A stretch of 5,671 nt of DNA from Boseongicola sp. (GTDB lineage Bacteria; Pseudomonadota; Alphaproteobacteria; Rhodobacterales; Rhodobacteraceae), in the NCBI GenBank assembly GCA_013042895.1, contig JABDPD010000073.1:1-5671 (forward strand). The letters run 5' to 3'. Position 1 is the first letter of the stretch; each line of letters starts with the position of its first letter. Both the position numbers and the translations under genes were made by a program. Positions 1 to 5,147 of the stretch are shown here, piece after piece. Under the pieces are notes generated by a model that was not told the origin of the DNA, made no database searches, and saw only the letters and a list, made by a program, of their open reading frames with translations.

Positions 1-371
1 CCGCCTTCGAGCCGCTCTTGATGAAAGACTGGATCAAGCCCGGAACGCATATCGCCTGCATGGGCACTGATACGAAAGGCAAGATGGAGGTCGACGAAGC
101 CCTCGTCGCGGCCGCTACTGTCTTCACCGATGAAGTCGCCCAGTCGATCAGCATCGGCGAAGCGCAACACGCCATAGCCTCCGGTGCGCTCGCTGAAGCT
201 GACATCACGCCCATCGGCAACGTCATTAACGGCGACCATCCGGGACGCACGTCTGACGACGAGGTCACGCTCTTCGACGGCACCGGCGTAGGGCTTCAGG
301 ACCTCGCAGTTGCCTCGGTTGCTGCGCGCCTCGCTGCCGAAAGCGGCGAAGCCATTCGCGTGGCGCTGTAA
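1..371 (+). CDS. Ornithine cyclodeaminase/mu-crystallin family protein, C-terminal part (5' end outside window)
   Basis: The reading frame is open from base 3 to the TAA at 369-371 and gives 122 residues. The family usually has about 310-330 residues, so roughly the last third is present. Family-like segments are GTHIACMGTDTKGKMEVD (end of the dinucleotide-binding domain), DEVAQSISIGEA, a GR pair, and EVTLFDGTGVGLQDLAVA, whose Asp in the LQD triplet corresponds to the conserved acidic residue of the family. Members are cytosolic NAD(P)-dependent enzymes acting on imines or amino acids: ornithine cyclodeaminase, ketimine reductase, ectoine-utilisation EutC, or iminosuccinate reductase BhcD of the beta-hydroxyaspartate cycle. 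BhcD is the final gene of its operon and this gene also ends its unit at a terminator, but substrate cannot be decided from the C-terminus. The ATG at 21 is an internal Met, because coding similarity extends to the window edge. The family call is firm; the exact enzyme is open. Confidence 0.85.
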   Translation, partial: AFEPLLMKDWIKPGTHIACMGTDTKGKMEVDEALVAAATVFTDEVAQSISIGEAQHAIASGALAEADITPIGNVINGDHPGRTSDDEVTLFDGTGVGLQDLAVASVAARLAAESGEAIRVAL

Positions 372-373
372 AC

Positions 374-404
374 AAAAAAAGCCCTGCCAAACGGCAGGGC
401 TTTT
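374..404. terminator. Bidirectional rho-independent terminator between convergent genes
   Basis: A perfect 8-bp GC-rich stem (GCCCTGCC at 381-388, GGCAGGGC at 393-400) closes a 4-base loop. It is flanked by seven A (374-380) and four T (401-404), so it can end transcription from both sides: the cyclodeaminase-family gene on + (four U, A-U extension of the stem) and the DUF1508 gene on - (seven U). It starts 3 bases after the + strand stop and lies 22 bases beyond the - strand stop. Confidence 0.93.
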
Positions 405-425
405 CAGATCAATACCTCAGCAGCC

Positions 426-761
426 TTAAGCCGTCTGGTCGTCCAGCTTGGCGTCCGGCGCGTTCTTTGCAACCGACGCAATGCCGTTCTCGCAAGCCGA
501 GTTGCTCTCGTACATTTCAGACGTGCCAATCACCTGACCATTTGCGGCCTTCAGATTGAACATCGGCTTGCCGGACTTCGATGTCTTACGCTCAAACCGC
601 GCGTCATTCGCCGAGTTCTTGCGAACCGACTCGATGCCGTTCATGCAGCTTGGTTTACGCTTGTAGCCTTCGCTGGCCAAAATCGTCTGGCCATTGCCAG
701 CTTTCAGACGAAAGCGAAACTCGCCGCCCTTGTCTTTATAAACTTCAAATTTCCCTGCCAT
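426..761 (-). CDS. DUF1508 (YegP-like) two-repeat protein
   Basis: A 111-residue protein made of two DUF1508 repeats, about residues 5-54 and 56-105. Each has an F-x-hydrophobic opening strand, a central NGQ turn (A-NGQTILASE / A-NGQVIGTSE) and a Cys followed two residues later by NGI-x-SV-K-N (Cys39 and Cys90). E. coli YegP has the same tandem arrangement and a similar length. The family is small, cytosolic and has no settled biochemical function. The start at 761 is ATG, with AGAGG ending 10 bases upstream as ribosome binding site. The gene converges on the left-edge enzyme and shares its terminator. Nothing upstream on the - strand looks co-transcribed, so it is probably monocistronic. Confidence 0.9.
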   Translation of the reverse strand: MAGKFEVYKDKGGEFRFRLKAGNGQTILASEGYKRKPSCMNGIESVRKNSANDARFERKTSKSGKPMFNLKAANGQVIGTSEMYESNSACENGIASVAKNAPDAKLDDQTA

Positions 762-1118
762 CCTGACTGGACCTCTTGTTCGTTGTTAACACGACACGCG
801 TCACTAGCGCGTAGGGACCACACTACTGCATTGTTTCATTTCGCCAAGGTGCCTGTTGCGCATTTTTTAGGTGTTTCGTGGCTTCAGGGACTCGTTTGCC
901 GTGACGAAACGGCGCTTTATCGCCAGAACAATCCCATCGGCTCGCCAATAATTGTCTCAAATGGCCTCAAAACAATCGGCAAGACTTCGCGTGTTCATTC
1001 AAATTTGGCCGATCTGCCCCACGCCCGCCGCAATGTTTGCACATTCCAATCCCACCATCTTGGCATCCCGAGCGGTATCGGGACTGGCACAAAGGAGGCG
1101 CGAAAAGCGCACAAGGCT
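762..1118. other. 357-base stretch without a convincing gene
   Basis: The stretch lies between the start of the DUF1508 gene and the proposed start of the membrane protein, so it should contain promoters for both. The + frame is open from a TTG at 783, but the encoded 112 residues show no domain, no amphipathic pattern and no good ribosome binding site, so I do not call them coding. Visible structures are a perfect 6-bp hairpin (TCCCGA 1066-1071, TCGGGA 1078-1083, 6-base loop) and the Shine-Dalgarno region at 1091-1098. I could not pick out a convincing -35/-10 pair. Confidence 0.6.
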
Positions 1119-1121
1119 ATG
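1091..1121 (+). promoter_or_regulatory. Strong Shine-Dalgarno with hairpin in the spacer before ATG 1119
   Basis: AAAGGAGG at 1091-1098 is the best ribosome binding site in the neighbourhood, but the next in-frame ATG (1119) is 20 bases away, too far for normal use. The spacer contains GCGC-GAAAA-GCGC (1098-1110). If that folds, the linear spacing shrinks to about 8 bases. This supports ATG 1119 as the start; the folding is inferred. Confidence 0.4.
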
Positions 1122-1544
1122 AGCAAAGTACATCGAATTGCAGGCTTAAGAATCTCACGGGTCGCCGTGCGGCCGACGTCCACCGATCCTCTTCAGGATT
1201 ATTGGACGCCAAAAGACGCACTCCCTGATCTTGAACCCCCAGAAGACAACCTTCGACATATCTTCTCGGCGGACACCATAACATTGTCCCACAGTTCGTC
1301 GATGGAGGACGTCTTCGACCCCAAGAAGCGCCCTGAAAACAAGAACGCCGTCGCGCGGGCGACGGTTTACGTGATGAACCTCATCGTGCTGGTCATGGCC
1401 CTTCCAGTTGGCCTCGCACTGTTGTTCTTTAACATTCTGTTCGGCGAAAATCTCCGCACGACTGCCCACGTTATTGCGCTTACAGGCATGGCGATGGCTC
1501 TCACCACAATGCCGGGCAATGCAGACCTGTTGCGGTTCCTATAG
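1119..1544 (+). CDS. Unrecognised small membrane protein with two transmembrane helices
   Basis: 141 residues from ATG 1119 to TAG 1542-1544. The first 80 residues are polar and rich in Pro, Asp and Ser, followed by a basic stretch (DPKKRPENKNAVARA). Two hydrophobic segments follow, about residues 81-107 (VMNLIVLVMALPVGLALLFF) and 114-130 (HVIALTGMAMAL), separated by a short loop (FGENLRTT). The basic stretch before the first helix predicts a cytoplasmic N-terminus, so both ends would face the cytoplasm. I do not recognise the family. The start is uncertain: ATG 1119 has a strong but distant ribosome binding site, while ATG 1302 would give an 80-residue protein containing mainly the helices but lacks a visible site. 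The frame remains open upstream to a TTG at 783, which I judge non-coding. The stop lies 12 bases from the end of the convergent DUF3445 gene, with no room for a terminator between them. Confidence 0.6.
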   Translation: MSKVHRIAGLRISRVAVRPTSTDPLQDYWTPKDALPDLEPPEDNLRHIFSADTITLSHSSSMEDVFDPKKRPENKNAVARATVYVMNLIVLVMALPVGLALLFFNILFGENLRTTAHVIALTGMAMALTTMPGNADLLRFL

Positions 1545-1556
1545 ACCGGGCTGCCC

Positions 1557-2333
1557 TCAGGAAAAATAGGCACTCTGCAGTTCAGACGGCAGGGTGTCCT
1601 TCGCCCAGATATAGGTGTGAATTGAAAAGACAACTGCGTCGCTTTCCGGCAGGCGCGTCATGACCTGCCGCTCAGATCTCAAGAACTTCAGCGGCTGGCC
1701 GTCAGACGGATCAGGTTCGGCCTCGCGCTTGGGATGATGCAACAATCCCGCCGCGTGCGGCAGAATATTGGCCCGCCACATCGGCCGACCTACCTTGATC
1801 CCATCAAACAACCGCTGCACCCGTCGCGCGATGTTGTCATTGTAGGACGCCACCGGCACATGGATCCGCGTCAACGGACGCCCGATCTTCTCTGAAAGGC
1901 TCCAGTGAGAAGGAAAACACAGAATAGCACCTGTCAGCACATGCTCATCACCGTGCTTTTGCAGGATGCAGATGTCTTCTTGAATCAACCGTCCGATGGT
2001 CAGCAATGGCCTCTCGCGATGCACGACAACCTTCACTCCGTCCGGCCGATAAACCCGTTGCGGTCCAACATCATAAGCCGGGTTTGCCGCACAGGCCTCA
2101 AGCACAAGATCAAGACACTCCTGCGCTGCCGTCTCCGCCGAGGGTTTCTGCGCATGGACATCCGCCTGCAACGCTCCGATCAGATCGTCGCGCAATCGCA
2201 TCTGTCCTGCAAAGGCATCGTCCGCGACCAGCCAACTGGCGTCACCCAAGGGCTGAACCCCCGGCAGTTTGCGGCCCCCTGGCTCTAGCCAGCTGACCCC
2301 ATCCAATGAATTCTGCAAGACCACATCCGTCAT
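1557..2333 (-). CDS. DUF3445 family protein (heme-dependent oxidative N-demethylase type)
   Basis: 258 residues. Family hallmarks are LPGVQPLGDASWL (about residues 23-35), a QM-x-RDDL segment (44-51), QEDICIL (118-124), and the long conserved block FPSHWSLSEKIGRPLTRIHV...NDNIARRVQRLFDGIKVGRPMWRANILPH (140-193). The characterised member is the heme-containing subunit of an oxidative N-demethylase from Pseudomonas that removes a methyl group from dimethylamine as formaldehyde. Marine members occur with methylamine genes, but no partner subunits are visible here, so the substrate is unknown. I chose ATG 2333 because family members begin close to the LQxSL segment. The alternative GTG at 2366 adds 11 residues; neither has a good ribosome binding site (a GGAG lies 13 bases before ATG 2333). 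The gene is divergent from dddP with a 124-base gap, so the two may share a regulatory region. Confidence 0.85.
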   Translation of the reverse strand: MTDVVLQNSLDGVSWLEPGGRKLPGVQPLGDASWLVADDAFAGQMRLRDDLIGALQADVHAQKPSAETAAQECLDLVLEACAANPAYDVGPQRVYRPDGVKVVVHRERPLLTIGRLIQEDICILQKHGDEHVLTGAILCFPSHWSLSEKIGRPLTRIHVPVASYNDNIARRVQRLFDGIKVGRPMWRANILPHAAGLLHHPKREAEPDPSDGQPLKFLRSERQVMTRLPESDAVVFSIHTYIWAKDTLPSELQSAYFS

Positions 2334-2427
2334 ATGCGAGGTGTAGCTCCGCCCGTCCGTCCACACCAGATCATGTCGCCGCTAGAGTAGATTTATGTCG
2401 CAATTACGCCTGACGCGCTGCGTTCAC

Positions 2428-2443
2428 AGGTCAATCCTGACCT
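2428..2443. promoter_or_regulatory. Perfect inverted repeat in the dddP leader, possible operator or RNA hairpin
   Basis: AGGTCA (2428-2433) - ATCC - TGACCT (2438-2443) is a perfect 6-bp dyad. It ends one base before the dddP ribosome binding site AAGGGAG (2445-2451), which itself is 6 bases from ATG 2458. As DNA it has the form of a binding site for a dimeric repressor placed in the leader; as RNA it forms a 6-bp stem with a tetraloop next to the ribosome binding site. Which of these applies, or whether either does, cannot be told from one sequence. Confidence 0.45.
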
Positions 2444-2457
2444 CAAGGGAGCCCGCC

Positions 2458-3801
2458 ATGAACCAACACTTCAGCGACAACCGCAAAATTGATCCGACCA
2501 AAGGCGCCAATCTTGGGGACGGCACACCTAATGATGGTGACCGCATCGAAATCGGTCCGACGCGCCTTGCATTTGCTGAATGGGAGGCGGCTGGACTCGA
2601 ACTTCCCGATCTCGCCGAAATGCGTCGTTTTCGCTGGAAGCGTCTCACGCAGCATATCGTCGATCGCGGCTACGGCGGCCTCCTGATGTTCGATCCCTTG
2701 AACATCCGTTACGCCACCGACACCACCAACATGCAGCTTTGGAACACACACAACCCCTTCCGCGCAGTGCTCCTCTGCGCCGACGGCTACATGGTCATCT
2801 GGGACTATAAGAACGCGCCTTTCCTTTCAGGTTTCAATCCTCTTGTGCGCGAAGTCCGCAGCGGTGCGTCGCTCTTTTATTTTGCGAAGGGCGACAAGAT
2901 CGACGAGAGCGCTGACAGCTTCATCGCCGAAGTCGAAGACGTCATGCGCGAACACGCCGGCACTAACAAACGCATTGCCGTCGATAAGATAATGATCCCT
3001 GGCTATCGCGCCCTTGTCGCCGCTGGTTTTGAAGTCGAGGAAGGCGAGGAAGTCACCGAACGTGCCCGCGCCGTCAAAGGACCGGACGAGATCAAAGCCA
3101 TGCGTTGCGCCTCGCACTCCTGCGAAGCCGCCATGTACGTCATGGAAGACTTCGCCCGCACGAACGTCCCCCTTGGCAACACCAGTGAGGACGACGTTTG
3201 GGCGGTGCTCCACGCCGAGAACATCAAGCGCGGCGGCGAATGGATCGAAACGCGACTTCTAGCGTCCGGTCAACGGACCAATCCGTGGTTTCAGGAATGC
3301 GGGCCCCGCACGACCCGCAATAATGAAATCCTGGCGTTTGATACCGACCTTATTGGCAGCTACGGCATCTGTGTCGATATCTCGCGCACGTGGTGGATCG
3401 GCGACGAAAAGCCCCGACAGGACATGATTGACACCATGAAACACTCCGTCGAGCACATCATGACCAACATGGAGATGATCCGCCCTGGTGTCAGTATTGA
3501 AGACCTCAGCCGCAACACCCACAAACTTCACGACAAGTTTCAGGCCCAAAAGTACAGCTGCCTCATGCACGGTGTGGGTCTCTGCGACGAGTGGCCACTC
3601 GTCGCATATCCCGACAAAATGGTCCCGGGCGCATTCGACCATGAACTGGAAGTTGGCATGACCCTATGCGTCGAAGTGCTGGCAGGTGAGGTCGGCGGAG
3701 ACTTCTCGATCAAACTCGAAGATCAGGTTCTGGTCACGGAGGACGGCTTTGAGAACTTAACCAAGTATCCCTTTGATTCGGCATTGATGGGCGAAGGGTA
3801 G
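2458..3801 (+). CDS. dddP: DMSP lyase DddP (M24 peptidase fold)
   Basis: 447 residues, matching the length of characterised roseobacter DddP. The enzyme cleaves dimethylsulfoniopropionate into dimethyl sulfide and acrylate in the cytoplasm, using a dinuclear metal (iron) site in a creatinase/aminopeptidase-P fold. Residues 1-200 form the N-terminal domain (LNIRYATDTTNMQLWNTHNP at 81-100); 200-447 form the pita-bread domain. Counting in this protein, the metal ligands known for DddP fall at the same numbers: Asp295 and Asp297 (FDTD), Asp307 (VDISR), His371 (MHGVG), Glu406 (CVEVL) and Glu421 (LEDQV). The proposed catalytic base Asp377 (LCDEWP) and Tyr366 are also present. The HGVGLCDEWPLVAYPD segment is diagnostic against ordinary Xaa-Pro peptidases and ectoine hydrolase. 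Start ATG 2458 is chosen for its AAGGGAG site and the family N-terminus MNQH; an in-frame ATG at 2395 would add 21 unlikely residues. No acrylate-using genes adjoin it. It is divergent from the DUF3445 gene and followed by hairpins. Confidence 0.97.
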   Translation: MNQHFSDNRKIDPTKGANLGDGTPNDGDRIEIGPTRLAFAEWEAAGLELPDLAEMRRFRWKRLTQHIVDRGYGGLLMFDPLNIRYATDTTNMQLWNTHNPFRAVLLCADGYMVIWDYKNAPFLSGFNPLVREVRSGASLFYFAKGDKIDESADSFIAEVEDVMREHAGTNKRIAVDKIMIPGYRALVAAGFEVEEGEEVTERARAVKGPDEIKAMRCASHSCEAAMYVMEDFARTNVPLGNTSEDDVWAVLHAENIKRGGEWIETRLLASGQRTNPWFQECGPRTTRNNEILAFDTDLIGSYGICVDISRTWWIGDEKPRQDMIDTMKHSVEHIMTNMEMIRPGVSIEDLSRNTHKLHDKFQAQKYSCLMHGVGLCDEWPLVAYPDKMVPGAFDHELEVGMTLCVEVLAGEVGGDFSIKLEDQVLVTEDGFENLTKYPFDSALMGEG

Positions 3802-3940
3802 AGCGAGCGGACAGGATTTCTCTGCGCAGAACGGGAGTCCGGTCTGCGGGACTTTGCCGCTGTTGCTGTTACGTCAGGTTGCATTCGGCAGCCTGCGTGA
3901 ACACTGCGAATGATCAGAAATCGTTATAGACACATATGAA
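3802..3940. other. Hairpin-rich gap after dddP
   Basis: Three structures follow the dddP stop: the perfect palindrome TCTGCGCAGA (3821-3830), a 5-bp stem AGTCC/GGACT (3836-3840 with 3849-3853) followed by only three T, and a stronger stem at 3871-3898. The last pairs ACG, then (across one bulged T) CAGGTTGC, with GCAGCCTG and CGT, over a 5-base loop (one G-U pair). None carries a proper U tract, so any termination here would be weak or factor-dependent; the last one may instead stabilise the dddP mRNA 3' end. Confidence 0.4.
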
Positions 3941-3970
3941 TAATTGCATCTATGCTCCTAAGAGCAATTA
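3941..3970. promoter_or_regulatory. Nested inverted repeats in the leader of the DsrE-like gene
   Basis: TAATTGC (3941-3947) and GCAATTA (3964-3970) form a perfect 7-bp inverted repeat with a 16-base interval. Inside it, TGCTC (3953-3957) and GAGCA (3962-3966) form a second, mutually exclusive stem with a 4-base loop, because both use 3964-3966. The outer repeat ends exactly where the ribosome binding site GGGAGGA (3971-3977) begins. It may be an operator (half-sites 23 bases centre to centre) or a switchable RNA leader. A clear promoter was not identified. Confidence 0.4.
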
Positions 3971-3982
3971 GGGAGGAAGACT

Positions 3983-4438
3983 GTGAAACTACATCGTAGA
4001 TCCATTCTGGCAGGTATTGCCATGGCCACTTTGGCTGTAACGCCAACACTCGCCGGGCAAGCCGATGACGGGACGAAAAGGCTCGCTATCCAGATAAGCG
4101 ACAATGATCCGGCAACATTTAACAAGGCCCTCAATGTAGCGACGAACTTCGCGCGTGGAATGAGCGAGAGCGGTGATTTCTACGAGGTCGAGATTGTTAC
4201 CTTCAATGCCGGATTGCATATGCTCAGAACTGACACCTCGCCTGTGCTTGAGCGCATCGCCAGCATTTCAGAGAGCATTCCGGAGGTGACGTTCAGTGCT
4301 TGCGGGAACACAATCGCCGGGATGACCAAGAAAGAGGGAGCCGAGCCGCCAATTTCGGAGCACGCCGGGGTTGTGACAGCCGGAGTTGTCCGTCTCATGG
4401 AACTCGACGACGAAGGCTACTTCATCATCAGGCCGTAA
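3983..4438 (+). CDS. Exported DsrE-like protein
   Basis: 151 residues. The first 24-28 form a signal peptide: MKLHRRSILAG with a twin Arg at 5-6, a hydrophobic core (IAMATLAVT) and a likely cleavage near TLA-GQA, so the mature protein of about 125 residues is probably periplasmic, possibly through Tat. The rest is a DsrE/YchN-like domain: a beta strand RLAIQIS, then ALNVATNFARG, EVEIVTFNAGLHMLRTDTSPV, and VTFSACGNTIAGM with the single conserved Cys107, ending with the family pattern GVVRLMELDDEGYFIIRP. DsrE relatives bind or transfer sulfur through a Cys at a similar place, but many exported members are uncharacterised. The start is GTG 3983 with GGGAGGA ending 5 bases upstream; it gives a complete signal peptide. 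It heads a probable operon with two small downstream genes. A link to the sulfur released by DddP next door is possible but not shown. Confidence 0.85.
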   Translation: MKLHRRSILAGIAMATLAVTPTLAGQADDGTKRLAIQISDNDPATFNKALNVATNFARGMSESGDFYEVEIVTFNAGLHMLRTDTSPVLERIASISESIPEVTFSACGNTIAGMTKKEGAEPPISEHAGVVTAGVVRLMELDDEGYFIIRP

Positions 4439-4444
4439 TACACG

Positions 4445-4591
4445 ATGGAAACCGCAGGGGCGCCCCAGAAAACAAAACAGTGCGGCCCCGATTTTCCCAA
4501 TTCCGTCTTAGGGCGGCTGATGATGCTCGCCGTTGCCACTCCATTGATTCATGTCAACGAAGTCCGACAGATCATTGTCTACATAGCATGA
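4445..4591 (+). CDS. Probable 48-residue protein between the DsrE-like and DUF6455 genes
   Basis: ATG 4445 lies 6 bases after the DsrE-like stop, and the frame runs to TGA 4589-4591, 17 bases before the next gene. The product starts METAGAPQKTKQCGPDF, is polar to about residue 20, then has a moderately hydrophobic stretch (LGRLMMLAVATPLIHV) and ends NEVRQIIVYIA. The tight spacing fits an operon gene translated by coupling; a ribosome binding site is weak (CAGG, about 13 bases upstream). I do not recognise the family. The hydrophobic part is too short and broken by Pro and His for a confident transmembrane helix, so peripheral membrane attachment is as likely. It could also be a chance frame filling the gap, but it covers nearly all of the 170 bases between its neighbours. 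Confidence 0.45.
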   Translation: METAGAPQKTKQCGPDFPNSVLGRLMMLAVATPLIHVNEVRQIIVYIA

Positions 4592-4608
4592 CGGGATGAG
4601 GAGGAATC

Positions 4609-4881
4609 ATGGTAGTTTCGGACTATCGCCATTGGAGCGAAAGGTTTGACGAGCGAATGGGTATCCGGCGAAAGGTAATGGATATCCTGAGCATCGCTCT
4701 GCCAAAGAAGATCGATGAAGAGACCCGTGAGGCAATCAAACAGAGCATGATTGGTTGTGCGACCTGCACGCACATCGGATCGTGTGCAGCTTGGGTGGGG
4801 CGTGGCGACGGAAGCGATGGACCTCCCACCTTCTGCCCAAATCGGTCAACATTTCTGCGCCTGATGAACGATGTAGGTTAG
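4609..4881 (+). CDS. DUF6455 family four-cysteine protein
   Basis: 90 residues, no signal peptide and no membrane segment, so cytosolic. The N-terminal half is helical and charged (ERFDERMGIRRKVMDIL). The C-terminal half has the pattern C50-x2-C53-x5-C59-x16-C76, within CATCTHIGSCAAW and PPTFCPNRSTF. This matches DUF6455, a small family common in Rhodobacterales with a Cys-rich helical bundle and a terminal CPN motif. Four cysteines in this spacing could hold zinc or an iron-sulfur cluster, or act as thiols; the function is unknown. ATG 4609 has a near-perfect ribosome binding site (GAGGAGGA 4598-4605). It is probably the last gene of the unit starting with the DsrE-like gene. No + strand terminator follows it. 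Confidence 0.8.
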   Translation: MVVSDYRHWSERFDERMGIRRKVMDILSIALPKKIDEETREAIKQSMIGCATCTHIGSCAAWVGRGDGSDGPPTFCPNRSTFLRLMNDVG

Positions 4882-4927
4882 CGCGAAAGTTCTTCATCCA
4901 TGACCGCACCGCGGACTTAGCTGATTG

Positions 4928-4965
4928 AAAAAAAAAGACCCGCCGGGCTCAGGAGCCGAGGAGTC
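4928..4965 (-). terminator. Rho-independent terminator pointing to the minus strand, no gene assigned
   Basis: Read on the minus strand, 4965 to 4937 folds into a long GC-rich stem. GACTCCTCGGCTC pairs with GAGCCCGGCGGGTC, with two G-U pairs, one C-C mismatch and one bulge, and a small loop around 4953. It is followed directly by nine U (4936-4928). On the + strand the A tract comes first and no T tract follows, so it cannot serve the DUF6455 gene well. No convincing minus-strand gene ends at it. Confidence 0.65.
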
Positions 4966-5068
4966 GAAATTGATCAAATCCAGTTCCACTCATGGAACTT
5001 TGCTAAAGCAAAGGGCTACGGCGCCCTAAGGCAATCCTAACTGAAATCCCAGTGTCTGCTTCGCGGAC
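4966..5068. other. Cluster of consecutive short stem-loops
   Basis: Within about 100 bases there are four perfect or near-perfect hairpins: AGTTCC/GGAACT (4982-4999, 6-base loop), CTTTGCT/AGCAAAG (4998-5013, 2-base loop), GGGC/GCCC (5013-5026, 6-base loop) and GTCTGC/GCGGAC (5054-5068, 3-base loop, one G-U pair). The 8-base palindrome TTGATCAA sits at 4970-4977. They lie directly upstream, on the minus strand, of the terminator at 4928-4965. They could be parts of a structured RNA on either strand, or the leader of the DUF805 gene. Confidence 0.4.
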
Positions 5069-5147
5069 GGAGCCAGTATTCAAATTTGCTCATTGTATTC
5101 TTTCGCTCTACCCTCTCCTTGCAATTCAACAGTCCGGAAAAGCGACA

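Noticed and set aside
783..1118. N-terminal extension of the membrane protein frame from TTG 783
   Set aside because: The 112 codons show no protein-like pattern and no ribosome binding site; the likely start is ATG 1119 or ATG 1302.
762..1118. tRNA, riboswitch or CRISPR repeats in the largest gap
   Set aside because: No cloverleaf, no conserved riboswitch core and no regularly spaced repeats can be seen.
1905..2296. Plus-strand frames of 96 and 127 codons over the DUF3445 gene
   Set aside because: They lie antisense to a gene with clear family motifs and their products are low-complexity, Arg/Pro-rich.
2334..2366. GTG 2366 as start of the DUF3445 gene
   Set aside because: It adds 11 residues before the usual family start and has no ribosome binding site; it remains possible.
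2395..2457. Earlier ATG for dddP at 2395
   Set aside because: It adds 21 residues absent from known DddP, lacks a ribosome binding site and would read through the inverted repeat; ATG 2458 gives the family N-terminus MNQH.
2458..3801. Ectoine hydrolase or Xaa-Pro aminopeptidase as the identity of the M24 protein
   Set aside because: The HGVGLCDEWP segment, the length of 447 residues and the exact position of all DddP metal ligands favour DddP.
4457..4466. GGGGCGCCCC palindrome as a terminator after the DsrE-like gene
   Set aside because: No loop of workable size and no T tract on either strand; it lies inside the 48-codon ORF.
4300..4599. Overlapping 99-codon + frame across the end of the DsrE-like gene
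   Set aside because: The product is Arg-rich and overlaps a recognised domain in another frame.
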